Of a stretch of DNA of 64,000 nt, positions 25,501-40,500 are shown piece by piece (position 1 is the stretch's first letter; the number at the start of each line of letters is the position of its first letter). The translations under genes were made by a program, and so were the position numbers. Source of the stretch: Gyrodactylus bullatarudis (taxonomy: Eukaryota > Platyhelminthes > Monogenea > Gyrodactylidea > Gyrodactylidae). Under the pieces are notes generated by a model, which was not told the origin of the DNA, did not search any database, and saw nothing but the letters and a program-made list of their open reading frames with translations. The stretch is taken from contig SSNU01000298.1 in the NCBI GenBank assembly GCA_012064415.1, positions 1-64,000 of the forward strand, given 5' to 3'.

Positions 25501-28500
25501 CGATGAAGTTCGACAATATTATCGTTCAAATATTTTTTTTGTAGCGAGGTTACTTCTAACGTTGGTTATGAGCTGTGTGATTTTAAATAAATAAAATAAA
25601 TTGCCTTCTGAAAAATGAACTGTTATTTCATCTTTTACTTTGGCTATGCTGTCTACCATTTTTTAAATGAAAAGGCGATGCCCTAATTTTTAAGAGATAA
25701 GCTCTATACTAATAAGTCTTTACATGCCAATATAACTAAATTTGAAATTACATTTGAAGAAAGGGTTTTGATTGGATAGCCTCTCATAGGTAGGTACAAT
25801 GGGTGTATGTAATATAGACACACTCATAATGTAACAACTCTTAGTTTTGATGCATGTATCAAAAAATATATAATAGATTGGTTTGTTCACATGAAAAAGT
25901 CCTCAATTATTTTTACGATAATATTGCCGAACTTCATCAAGAATATTACTGTTATCGGTTTCGTCCTCAATTATGTTATATGAAAATTTAACTCAAGATT
26001 TAAGGGATGAAAAATGATCTAAATTCATAGATAATTTTTCGAATTTATGCGTTCGTTTGATAGAAAGTAAAAGAAGAAAAAAATTCCTATCGAACTTTAT
26101 GTTTTTAAATTTATTCAGATATGGATGATTTCAATTGAAGATACCAAATTTTCAAAGTCGCGCAACCATTTTTCAATGAATGATACTACGAAAAATGATA
26201 AATTTTTAATTATAGGACAAGCTTTGATCTTTTTCACCTCAAATTAATATATTCTGAATACTTCCTGAAAAAATCCAGTCAATTTAGGAAAAATTAACGA
26301 TTTTAGGGAAAATGGGAAATGGCATATCAGAACATCAAAATTTTTAAATTTAGTTTTTGAATACGGCAATTACGGATCACAAAGAATCGTTTTGAAGCAT
26401 GAAATAGAATGACTCACTTCTAAGGAAAATGAAAGTTGAATGTCCAATTTGTTGACGTTAATCTCTGATGTTTCTTCAGTGGAATCTTTTGAATAGATTC
26501 CAATTGTATTTTGGCCGCGTTTTTTAAATTTTTGAAAGCTACTCGAACCTTTGGTAACTGGTACGGATTCAAGTTTGATCATTAAATCATTAATCATTCG
26601 TTTGATTTCTTCAATGTATATCGATTCCATATCCTTAACCACCATTTTTGGTATTTTTTTAGTCTGTTAAAATAATTGAGATGAGAATATTTTGGGTACA
26701 CTTTTTAGAAAGATACTACGACATTAACTCAAAATTATTTATGTCTAGTGTTTTGCCTTGGAAACGTTTTTCAAACAAAAATATAGTATACTCAATTTTT
26801 TTAGTCGGTTAATTTCTATTCTTAGCTAGACTTAATAATTTCTATGAGAAAAAAATCACTTTTGCACTACAAGGACCAAGACGTAAGGTCCTGTATGAAT
26901 ATTACAATTTTGATAGATGAAAAAACTTTCAAGAAAATTTTCACAATTTTGTTTATCTTATTCCAGAAGCATGGAAAGGTATTTTGAAGCGAAATTTAGT
27001 GGGATTATATTCAAATACTTGAAGATTTGTTTTTTCATATCGGTGGGCAATTTAAGTAATTTCGTCCAAGTCTATTACATACATTTCGAAAATTAACCTT
27101 GTTACTTCTGAAACCTAGGAATTTACTGATTAAACCTATTGCGGTTCAGGAATAAAAGAGTTTGTAAGAATAACTCACATTGGCTATTATCTCAATCGCT
27201 TGAAGTTGACCATCAAGTTCTCGGCGTACTTGTGCAGCCTGTTCATCGGCGTTATCGAGCTAAAGAAAATATTCATCAATAGTAAAGTGGGCATTCTGAT
27301 GAAAAAGTTTTGTTAAAGTTCCATATTTTTCGCTAGTCTTTTGCAACTCTAAAGCCTTGGAACCCTGTTAGTAGAAAAAAGAATTGAATATTCCAGCACC
27401 TAATTGAATTTATCGAGGGAATTCTACTCCACTCCTATTGGTCGATTTTGGCATTCAAGTACTTGAATGCTCCTCGCAAGCTGATTGGCTGATCTAGTTC
27501 GTTATAAATACCCCACTATCTCATACCTTTCGCAAGTTCCTGTACTTTTCATAGATACTTAAATTGCTAATTCCAAACTTACTTGTAGTGAATTGAAGAT
27601 AATCTGATGCTCGAATTTGTTAACACCAAGGATACTTTGGAATGTCTCGTAGAGTTGATCTTTCGTCATAATCATTTCTGGTTGGGGCATATTCAATTTT
27701 TGGAATGCTGCCGAGGGTCCCATGCCTCCACGACAAATCTGATCAAACTTTACCATCCATGCACCGGCGATATTTGACTTCTCGAGGCCCTCAATTGTGG
27801 GCAAATATTTCATACGATTTTCTATGTTTATCCGAAATACCTCACGAAAATCATGCATTGAACAGCCTCCATTCTTGACCATACTTGCAACTCGATCACT
27901 CTGAAGGAATACCTGAAATGAATAATCGTATTATCATTTAGCCAGAGGGTTTCAATATTATAATTTTAAATCATTAGTCTTGATCTGGATTAATTAGGCT
28001 CTTGGATAAAATTGAAATCGAATCGAAATAGTGAATTTGTACTTATTCACTCAGTACTGAAATATATAACATTCAGATAGGAAAAGGATTTGAGTTTATT
28101 AACAGATGATCTCACATCAGCTAGAAATAGAATTATTAATCTTGCATTTCCCTGACTGTTTAAAAGATGGAAATTTGCATTTTGCCAGAAGCCATTTCGA
28201 ATGATTAATTTAAAAATCTAATTTTGCCGATACTCATGTCAATATGTGATTCAATTAAGTGTATTTTGTAAATGCTGATGAAGATAAGTGCTTATTCTTA
28301 AATACAGAAGAAATCACAAAGTTCATTCATCAGAAAATTCATGGAATTGAACCATAACTTGAGGAATTTTCTTACTACTGATGGAATAATATTGAAATAA
28401 ATTTTATTCTTTTAGAAATAAAAATATTCTCAAATCTGTCATCTTTATGCTACTTTGTGTAGCAGTTTTGGAATGTTTTCTAATAAAGCTCGCTGCGTGA

Positions 28501-31500
28501 TGTCATCAAAACGTCAATCATGGGAAATCAAAGAATGTATCTGATTGACCATACGAAAAATCGTTTAACCAATAAAAATTATAAAATTCTAGTACTCTGA
28601 TTGGTTAACAAAAAATACACTGGCATTGAGTCATTTACTGATATACACTCTGGGCTCTGATTTGAGACAAATAAATAATGAACGTACCATAGGGCTGATC
28701 ATAATAATTGTGATTTTGAGAAAATTTTTTAGGTTCCAAAATGCAACTCGGTAAATTTATGGAATATCAATGAAATGAAAATTTCAATATTTTCATTAAG
28801 TTCTGAAAATGTTTAATTCCTTTAATACAGATCAATAGACACACATTTACAGATTGGAGGAATAAGTTTCGAAGAATAAATTTAAGTTATTATTAAACTT
28901 TATAAGACATTTATTAATTTATTGTTAAAAGGCCCGTTTATCTCAAGGATGAAAAATTGAATTTTAGGATCACTGATGGTCAAATAAATCAAATATGCTA
29001 ATTCAGATTTCGAGAATCACCCAAAGCTCCAATTTTTTTGATCATTTTTACTGCTTGATTAAGAGTAAAACTTTGATGAACCAAGATCTCTGAATGATGG
29101 CGATAATCCCTTTATGTTGATAATCAGTTTTCTTGTCCAATCGTGGTCCTAAAAATCAATTTTTGATCACTCTATAACTTTGAAATCAACTAAAAACACA
29201 AAATCAATATTGAAACAGCTACAATGAAATATTTTCATTTATATCCAGCTTAAAGGATGTTCCTTTAGACCTTATGATTTCTTAAGAATCTCATTTTATT
29301 ATATTAAAGCAACAATATAATTTTTAAGAGCCTTTGAGATTAACATCTAAATTTTACAATAAATTTACACAAACAATAGATACTTTGAACACTTTAATTC
29401 AATCACTCTGTCGTTGTTTTATGACGAGAATAAAAATTTTGTAAATTGATTGCTTTAACAACAAGAGGAAATATATCCTTGGTAAGGCTGAGCGGCGATT
29501 TGAAAAATTCTGGATTTTTATAACTGAATGACATAATGGTGGAGCATTTACAACACATGCCTCAATACAAAATAATGCTTAGAATTGATAGTGCTATCAG
29601 AAAAGTAGGTATTGATATGAGATTAAAAATTTCATCCTAGATATAATATTTTTCAAATACTACACCTAGTTAATATGAAGATGGGAATTTAATATTTTTA
29701 CAAAATTCTTTTTTTTTCATCAAGAAATCGAATTTGATCAAGATTTTTTGGAATCTAGATCATGCGGGCCTCTTTCACGGTACGGAGAAAAAAAATTTAG
29801 AAAAAATCAATTTTTAAGGAAAATACGACGAATTTGAAATCTTGAAGTAGCCCCAAATTCCCATTTTTTTAAACTTTGAGTTTAAAATTATTGTTGATTT
29901 CAAAGTGAGAGAGTGATCAAAAGTTGATTCTTAGTATCAGAATTAGTCAAAGAAATCAAATATGCTGAATCTGGTTTTGAGAATCACCCCATAACCGTGT
30001 GAAAATTAGATTTTGAATTTTTGATCATTTTCCCTACTTGAAAGTCGATGAAATTTTGATATTTCAAGATCCCTGAAAAATGAATTCTTTATTAAAATGA
30101 TGATAATCGGTTTTTTTATCGTATTGTGATCCTAAAATTCAACTTTTGATCACTCTTCCACTTTGAAATCAACAAAAATTTATATAAAGTAGAATCTGAT
30201 GCTGAGTCAGCTTGGGGATTTTCCTTCCAAAGCATATATTGCCTTCAAGAAGTTTTAAACGAGCTTAAAATTAGTTCCTGATTTCAATTCTTTTGGAAAA
30301 TCATTTACCTAAAAAGCAAACAACTATGTAATACTCTTTCTTACTAACTCATAACTGTATAGCCAGAGTATTTACTTCATTCCAGTGGAAATATTTTTAC
30401 AGGTAAAATTATTCATTGTTAAAACATTGTAACATATTTTGACAAAAAATAATCATTTTCCATTTGTAAATAAATACAAATAGAGGAATCTATAGTTTAT
30501 AAAGGTGTTTTATATTTTTATCACTTTCTACCATGGGAAATCATAACTATAGATTAGTTATTGGAAAATTAGAATTTCTTTATTACATCCTTTATTCATA
30601 TGCAGAAAAAGAAATGTATTTTTCTATCTGGAGAGCAATAGACAGATATGGATATGTAGTGATATTGAATATTTGTATATTTTTGAGTCTACTTATCCAT
30701 ATATAACCAAACAGATCTAATTATAATTCTAAAGTCTATAATAATTTATAATTTACTGACAAAATTGATATCGTTAATAGGAAAATAAAAACTGTAAGAA
30801 TTTTGTGGAATAATCAATTACTATGCTATATTGTAAAATGTATGGGATCAATGTCCAGTTTTATCTCATGTGTTATTATTAGGGCCTCAAAAAAGTACTA
30901 TTTACTCTATTTATACTCAAAACAAAGAGCTGCCTGATTTTTAATAATTTAAAGAAAAAATCTGCTCATCTTGTCCCATTTAAAAGATAGCTGGTACTAT
31001 TTCTGTACTAAATCGTTAGAGGCTAGCATCTAGATCGAAGCTTTGAGCTATGTTTGGAAATATTCCCTTTAGAATTAAAAAGACTCTTCAAATTTGATCG
31101 ATTTCATCACTCACAAAGACCTCTTTAGTCTTTACTAGATAGAAACCATAGTTGGAGTAATATAAAGCTTATTTTCAAGAGGCCAGTCGAGTATTCTGGG
31201 GGAATTTTTATACCAGCGACATATGCGATATAAGATCTGAAGTGAAATTAGGATCAAACAGCAGATATTATGGTATGCTTCGATGCGAATGCTTAACAGG
31301 CTATAAAAGCAAGTGATGCAAATGTCGAAGGGATAATGTTTTGTGTCACTCTAGGTACCATGCATTAATAAATAATGCTTATATTCTTCCATAATTTAAT
31401 TAATAGTTAAGTATTCTATCTTTTCTAATCCTTTTCTAGGTGAGAAATAGATTGGTTTCCACATTGATGTATTCACACAAAATCAGTGTATACACTGATC

Positions 31501-34500
31501 GTCAATGTGGAAACTCGAGTGTACACACTGACGGTCAGTGTATACACTGAGGGGAGTTTCCACATTGATTGTAACATATATAACCAACTGTTTTCCAAAG
31601 CCTTCACCAGACGTTTCAGTGCTGGGATTTTCTTAAGAACCTTCCTCTGTGGATGAAACGTTTATAATCTTGAATTATTCCAACTAGTTTAGTTTAGAAA
31701 GCTTTGGAATGTGATTATTTGATAAAAGGTTTTCAGAAAAAATCTTTTTCTTTTAAAACTTGAATCAACATTAGGTTTTTCAGTCATTGGTTTCAACGGG
31801 CATCGTATTCACACGCCTTCTACAAGCACTAAAGCTAGTTGACATAAAGATGAGATTTATACAAAAAATTCAATATTTTTCTTCAGATAGTAGTCGAGAA
31901 TTTTATGATAAAATGAGTCCATGAATTGTTTAATTTTAAAAAATTTGAGTTTTAGCCCAAAATTTTGAACGATTTTGAAGATTTTAAGCAATTCGATACT
32001 GAAATATCGGATCATCATCGGAAAGAGATTTTAAATTTGGCCATAGAGGTTGAGATAAACTAGCCATCTACAAAGAAAAGTTCAAAACTTCTAAATTTTA
32101 GATGATTATAAGATTTCAAATGGTTTGACAATAATGGCGAATTTCTGTGAACTTCTTTAGATGAATTTAAACTCTTTGACTAATTTTTCATCCCAAATAT
32201 CAACACTTGATTGCTTCAAATCTTTAAAATCTATGAAATTTTGAGCTCGGGAATTTTCGCGATTCCAAAAATGAATTTTTTTTTGAGATTGAATTTCTTT
32301 TGGAATTTTTTTCAGAATATCGGGAGAAAAATATTGAGTATTTTGTGAATATTGCAACTAGCTGTATTTATATATCCTCTTGTGGTCTCATTAGATTTGT
32401 CCAATCAGAATAGAGAATATGGTAAAATATAGGAGTTAAAATAATTTTATTCGTCTATACCTTTTTCAGGTCTAGTTCGTAGAATGAAGAAGTCAATTTT
32501 GTATTTTTTCATTTTGTATTTGTAAAACTCAATTGTCTATTTAGTATGTAATTAAGGCTGGAAAAAAAAACAAAATTGAATTAACATGAATACTTCACAC
32601 TGTAGATTGATTGGGTTTTTTTTCAATTGTGCACTCGAAAGAGTAATTATAATGACTGTGGAATTTTTTTTAGATCTTTACAATTTTCAATTTCGTATTT
32701 TTTCAATTCTCTTTCATAAATATGAATAGTCAATTTCGTTCAGTTTACGTGCAAAGTTAAATAGAAATAATAATTACAGAAAATATTTATTTTATCAAAA
32801 ATTATTATCATTAATTAATTATAACTATTCAGTTAAATCTTCCAAATTCATAGCAGGAATATAAATTTTTCGATATAAAAAGTTGCCGAAAAAATTTTAT
32901 CTGTTGTTATTGATGCTTTTGCATTCTCAGCAATAAGTTCTAACCTTCTTAGCCTAACTTCTTGAATGGTAGGATTGCCGTTATCGCGTTGGTAAGCCAA
33001 TATTTCCGATCTCTGAGCTGCTAGCAATCTTTTGACTTCAGAATTATTTCAATAAAAAAGAATATGGAACTAAACGCTGAATTCTCACATCTTCAAAATT
33101 TATTTCATTTTCAATTGCACTGTGGGCTGGTGCATTATATTATATTGCGAAATTCTGAAAGCAGATCTGAAATCAGCACAAAATTTTTTTCCAGAAAAGT
33201 TCAACCTGATCAAGATTTATTTTTCCAAATCACTACCCGTGTTATCAATGATAATTGTCATAGGTGATTTTATATTCCTGCTATGAATTTGGAAGATTTA
33301 ACTGAATAGTTATAATTAATTAATGATAATAATTTTTGATAAAATAAATATTTTCTGTAATTATTATTTCTATTTAACTTTGCACGTAAACTGAACGAAA
33401 TTGACTATTCATATTTATGAAAGAGAATTGAAAAAATACGAAATTGAAAATTGTAAAGATCTAAAAAAAATTCCACAGTCATTATAATTACTCTTTCGAG
33501 TGCACAATTGAAAAAAAAACCCAATCAATCTACAGTGTGAAGTATTCATGTTAATTCAATTTTGTTTTTTTTTCCAGCCTTAATTACATACTAAATAGAC
33601 AATTGAGTTTTACAAATACAAAATGAAAAAATACAAAATTGACTTCTTCATTCTACGAACTAGACCTGAAAAAGGTAGACTTTGAGAACATAAATGTAAT
33701 TGACATGAAGATGAAAATTTACTATTTTTACAAAAAAACTCAGTATATTTTTTTCCGGACTCACAGAAAAAAATAATTTTTTGAATTCTAAAACAAAAAT
33801 GTGAATATTCGAAAAAATTCAGAAAAAAATTCAATCTGACCAAAACTAGAACGTATTCGAATTTCGAAAATGTTCCGAATTTCCAATTTTTCAACATTTC
33901 AACCCAAACCTTTTATCGATTTCTATGATTCGAAGTAGTTAAGTGATGATATTTGTGATCAACATTGAACGAAGAATTCGAATTCACCTGCAGCAATTTA
34001 CTGAAATTCGTCATTACTGTGGAATATCGAACCATTTGAATTTTTCGATTATCACGAAGGCAAATTATCCAAAATTTTTCTCGAAAACAGCAAGATCTTC
34101 GCTATCTCTATGGCCAAATTCGATTTCTTTGTCTAATATTAAATATCATCACTTAACTGCTTCGAATCATCGAAATCGAAAAAGTGGAAATTCGGAACAT
34201 TTTCGAAATTTGAAAAACGTCCTAGTTTTGGTCAGATTGAATTTTTATAAGCTCATTTTGTTTTAGAATTATTTTTTTCTGTGAGTCCGGAGAAAAATAT
34301 CGAGTTTTTTGTAAAAATAGTAAATTCTCATCTTCATGTCAACTAGCTTTATTATGTAGGTTGATGTAGCCTAGTGGTGATGCCGATTCACAAAGCTTAA
34401 AAATTTTGCATTTTAGCTTAACTCTGGTACATCAGATGTATTTAAAATCATTAAATATTTTTTCACAAGATCCTTGGGTCTTTTTCAAAAGTCTTCAACA

Positions 34501-37500
34501 TCTCTTTCCAGTAGATATCATTAGAGGAGAAAAATCAATATCGATAAAAATAGAATTTGGCATCTTTCCATCTTACAATATTACTCTTTTTTATGTGTAT
34601 GTCATTGTATTAATTTGTTTCAAAGAAGGAACAAAAACTTCCCACGATTTTATATACTCCTCACGCCCTAAAATCATTCATTTACCAGTTATGTGTGTAT
34701 TTTTACCATGTTCTCAATATTCGTCTAACCAAAGGGAGTCTTCTCCCTACAATACTGCTCCATATTTCATCTTTTTTTTTCATTTTTCAATCCACAAAAC
34801 TATTCGATCCATCATTCGGATACAAGCAGACAAAGAAAAACTATGTAGCTTAATGTGATCATAACTGTTGTTTGCTAGGAATTTAAATATAAACAGCATT
34901 TTGTACAGTACAAAGTGAGTGAATATGCTTGAAACTAACCATCATTAATATATTCTATTTAAATATTGTACTCGATATATGATCATGGAATTTGCACGTT
35001 TTCAATTTGTTGATTTCGAAAACCATTCAAATGTTTCGGTTTCCCACATTCATGACAAATTTCTGTGGACTTCATTTTTTCTTTAAAAACTTATATCATC
35101 ATGGATTTTAAAATTATTTGAATTCCTGGTTATCTGGAAAATGTTGTTATATACGAAGGAAAATCGGGAAAAATTCTATCAAACAAAAATTAAGCTACAA
35201 ACATGTAAAAGGTTATTGATATCATGGGTAACGATCACTTTCATAGTTAGTATAAAACCTGTATATAAAACCCTATCGAGACGATAAGAAAACCAATCTA
35301 GAAAAAGACTCAAAATTGATATGGACCATTCTAAAGGAGATTCTAATGGAAATTCTATTCAATAAGGATTGATATGACCCCATCTAAGAAAGTCGATTTT
35401 CTATTAAATTTCCCATCTACTAATAAGTAGATGAAAACCAAATTTTACTAATCTTGGTTATTTTATCCAAATTTAGATATCTCTTTGAGACTTTTTGGTA
35501 TTTTTCGGATTTGTTTAGCGTGAATTATATAATAGATTATGTGATATTGTTGAGACCTGCGTAATAACTGAGAATTTCCTGCATTAAATGATCGCCCTAT
35601 ATAGGGCGAACCTCACGAAAGGGTTAAATGAGTTGTAATTTTTACTTTTTGCATCTTTTTGATGAGGTTGAATCAGCCCCCAGATGCTTTTAACGTTAGT
35701 TTTTAAAATCTATACCTTTTGCAGTTCGTTGAGGAAGATATGAAATTCAATAAGAAATTCGTGAAGTTCAGTAAGAAACTCATGAAATTCATCAAGAAAT
35801 AGTATTTTAAAATGTCATTATTGAAGGAAGTTATGAAATTCAATAAGGATTATTCAAGTTTTATTCGTCAATCAAAGATATCAATCCTTCGCTTGCAAGG
35901 GGACAAAATTAAGATAAAAATTACTTTAAATGTAGTGAATAAATTCAATTATCTCAATTAGTCTTCTGATTGGTAAGCTATTGGATAGATGAGTTTAGTG
36001 TGGTTTTGTGTTAAGATTGGTCTCAATTCATTAATGAAATGAGAGTGCCATATTCAACCGCTTACAAAGAAGAATGATTGTTGATATCAATGATTAATGT
36101 CAAAAGCGCCACAAATTCTACAAAACTTAATTGATCACATCGAACGTTGAAAAGAGAACGTTTTGGAGAAAACATCAACTACCTAAGAGGACAAGACGGT
36201 ATTCCTTTTGTTGAATATTGTATAAGAAGACTCTAGGAGATCACAGAGGAAGCCAAATAAACTCTAGATAAAATAACACAATTCACAAACCATGTGAAAT
36301 ATTATTATCCTAAATTATTGCGAAAAGAAGATAAAATAATCCTTAATGAATTGCATTAATTCCATATCGTTTTTCACAACTTCCTTATTGAATTTCATAA
36401 CTTCCTTCAATAATGACATTTTAAAATACTATTCCTTGATGAATTTCATGAGTTTCTTACTGAACTTCACGAATTTCATATCTTCCTTAACGAACTGCAA
36501 AAGGTATAGTTCTAAAGAATTCTTTGAAAATTGTAAATTATTATTTTTCGTTCAACTTTTATAATTTTTTTAAAGAGAGATCACTGATGATCCTTTGACC
36601 ATTTGGTTATAAAATGTATTTTCTTGCATATTTCTAAATTATCTATTTAATTTGATTAAACAGCTATGTAGCACAAAAAATTCGAAAACAATGTAATTTA
36701 TCAAATCCTCGAAATGGATATTTGGCAGATATCATTGTGAGATTCGAGAAAATACTTATTTTATCTACAATTAAATGCTAACTTGTTGTTTCTTTTTTTG
36801 AGAGTAGTGCCAACTATTGAGTGAAATTGATGCAAAAGAGAGGAAAGAAATTAATTAATGAGATGAGACAGAAAATAAGGCAAACAGGGGGAGAGAGGAG
36901 GTCTGGAAATGTCAACTTTTTCTGGCTAGCTTGGAGACATAGGGAAAGATGTAAGCATATAAAAACTCATCCATTTTATTTTTTTATAATTTTTCCCTCG
37001 TTTCTTTATGCCTGAGTGTGAGAATAAAACGCATACGAGAGTAAACTTTAATCAAATCGCTTGTTCAATAATTTCTTACTAAAGCTTCAGTGTAATAACA
37101 GGACCTGTAATACAGGCTGACCTTTATTTTTTTTTAGAAATTAGATTTATACGAAATAAAAATTAATTGTCTCATAACTTCAAGGTCCTAACATGAGTCT
37201 TGAAATCAATTAAAGATTGAATTTTATTCACTAATTCAAGGAGTCTAACATTTTACTGATAACATTCTTATGGTTCTTGCATAAAGGGAGATTAATAATT
37301 TAAAAAAAATTATTTTGGAGAAATTTAAGACACTTGAAACCAATTTTTAATTATACTTTTAAAGCAGTTAGTATAATAATTACACAGGGGGTCATGAAAA
37401 ATTCTAAATTAATTAAGGTAAATTGAAAACGTAAACTGATTCTGGTGTAAATTTTGCACTGATTCCGAATGTGTTCTCAGATCAATATGACATGTGTACT

Positions 37501-40500
37501 ACACATTGGGTAGTGATGGAGTCAGTTTAATTTTTTCAACTGACGCTTAAAAGAAGAAAGAACTTGTTTATTTTCCGGGTTTTTTTGTGAAAATTTGGTC
37601 ATGTTTTCTAGGACAGATAGATCTATCTGTTATCTGATCCCAAACAGGTTGGATTTTCGTTCCAATTTTAAATTATTAGTTTTATGCAACTAAGTTCGAT
37701 GATGATCGTTAAATTAGATCCTGTCATTGTGAAAAGAACTAATCTCTCTGATATGAATAATTCTGAAAAGTGTGACCCAAATATGTCTTGAAGAATTCTC
37801 AAGAGGAAGCAGTGGGGTGGGAATCTAGGATATTTTTACAATAATCTCTAGAAATAGTTGTTTTTTATTAAAATCTCAAGAATAAGGATAATTAAAAAGA
37901 TAAATTTCGAAGATGTTGATGAAGTCCCATTTCTTCAGGGTTTTTTATAGAGAAAATCAATACAATATGCAATTACTCTAAGCTTTTTAAAGTCTGATAA
38001 AATCGTTTCCCAACTTTGCTGAAATGGTTTCCAGTAATGTAACAAAGAAATATTTTTCGTGAGTTTGGATTTTCGTGACACTTTAATGGAATTCATTCTT
38101 TGGAGGGAATTTTCAAAATTTTTTTGAATGAGAAATGTTTCTGGATTAATTATTCAGACTGGGATTTTTCCAACGGTTCAAAAAAGAAACTGAATTTAAA
38201 AAATCAAAATTTTTTTCCGCAAATTTGAAATTCTTTGTATTTAAAAAAAATTTGATTTCCAGCTGTTGATGGAAAAATTGAATCTCATCTTGTAGTTTCA
38301 TAAGAAAAGGCCTTCTCTAATGAAAAATGGATGGGAAAACTAAATTATTCAAATTTACTGAATTTCATTATTTTTTCACCTTTTTCTTCTCAATCGACTA
38401 TGAATGTGAATTCTCAAGTTGAAAATGTTGATGGTGCGTTAGTTGAAAATTACAACTCAACTTTTATTCTTTGCGTTTGGATAGATTTTTTGATTCAAAT
38501 AGTAACTATAGTTGGATAGAAAACGTTATGTTTTGAGGGGAAAATGTCAGAATTTATTCTGATTTATGCATTCAATATATATATATTCCTTTAGCCAATA
38601 CTTTTCTCCCTGGTCATTGGGACTATTCTCGATAAATGTTTTGGAAATTTAGGATTTTTACAAAAATCTTAATTTTTTTAATCAAGATACTTGTAGAATT
38701 CAATGAAAAATATTTATCAAGGGATAAAAAAAAACAAGTTAATTGAGTATTCCAGGATAATTATTACTACCAGGATTAATGAAAATTTAATCAGTTTTTA
38801 ATGTAAGCCAAGTGATATAATTTAGTAGAAGCAGATCTAGGGCAATTACATATCACTTTCCCTCCCTAGGATGGGCTAGATATCATATTTTCCTTCTACG
38901 AATGCTTGTTTAGTAAATAATATTTACATTGAAGAATAACCTGTGACAGTTTTTTGATCAAAAGTTGATTTTTAGGATCACAATTAGTCAAAGAATTAAG
39001 AATTTTGTAAAAATCATAAATTCCTATTCTCATATAAACTAGGTGTAGATCAAAGTTTTAAATTCTCAATACAAATTACTGATAAATTGACACCTTATAC
39101 ACTCTCGGTGGAATAGCCCTACAAATTATTTCACTCAAATACGGCGAAATTTGTTCGAAATAACTTTCTAGTGACATTAACTGAAGCTTTGCAACACATC
39201 AACCTCAATTCTATCCACCAATTAAGTGCCGCCATGCCAACTCTTAACAATATTTTATTATGCAATGTAAAAAGATTTTAAAAAATTATTACAAAAAGAT
39301 GATCAGCCTTTTGGAATACAACTCAAATGTGAAGACAGACATAAAAATTTAACCCCCTATTAATATATAAATCTATTTTTACTTTTCTAAGTCTGTCACA
39401 CAAATTAGGATTTAATTTGAGAATACTCACTTCATAGTAGCTTTGAATAGCATTTGTAAAGGCTTCATCTCCGACAATTTCCGAGTTCCCACTAAGATAC
39501 TGTTGAAATCGTTCCTTTAATTGGTTTAACTGAACTTTGGTGATTCGCAGATACTTCCTAACCAAATCTGTTGGCGGTTTTGAATAAAATGGATATGCTA
39601 TGCATCTAGCCACAAACACGTAGCTGTATGTTAATAATACAATATATATGAAAATAGAAGTAAGGGATTATCAAAGTCATTCATACTCTTATATTTTTAG
39701 GGTAGGAAATTCATAAAAACATATAAATTCTTTATGAATATTGTATCAGATTAATGGCACTCAATGTTTATTCTTATTATGGTGGGAAAAATATTCTCCT
39801 AGATTTTTTTAATCAAAAAGGCAATTACGTAAATTACATACAAGCAATTGGAGAAATCTTGTAATTTGCTCTAAACATAAAATTGAACTAAACTTTGATT
39901 ATTTTTAAAAGAAAAATAATAGTAAAATTTCTACATACACTGGTGATCATGTCCGAAATAAAGGCCATTATTATTTGCTAACAAGCTCAAAGAATAAAAT
40001 TTTCCCAGAGAAACGTGTTCTCAAGAGTTGAAATAAAGAGACGAAAGGAAAAATAAATCAAAGAAAATTCTTTCGATTGTAATACTCACATTTGAAGTTT
40101 AGTTTTCCGTTCCATTTCAGCTTTCTCTAATCTCTCTTGCTCGAGAATTGCTGGATCACGATTTGCAGGATTCGAATGCTCACTTGAATCATCAAATTGT
40201 TCTCTCGAGAGACTACTCGAAGGTTCAACGCTAATATTTCTTTGGTATGGTTCTTTGATCGAATTACTGCTCTGATTCCGCAAGCTGCTAGTACTATTGT
40301 GACTGTAATTTTTTGTATTTTCTAATTGGTGAGATATTGGTGGCTGGTTTGTATTAAGACTTGCGGATGAGTTCGAAAGAGTTCTTGAATTAGGATAGCT
40401 TCCATTACGACTTTCTTCAACACTTGGAAACAAAAATAATATTTTTAAACTTACCTTTGATATTTTGATAGCATTTTATTGTTATAAGTGTTATTAAAAC

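Noticed and set aside
34406..34858. 150-codon plus-strand open frame
   Set aside because: No motif, no homologue recognised, biased aromatic/hydrophobic composition, no splice or promoter context; it lies in a CADPS intron among fold-back repeats.
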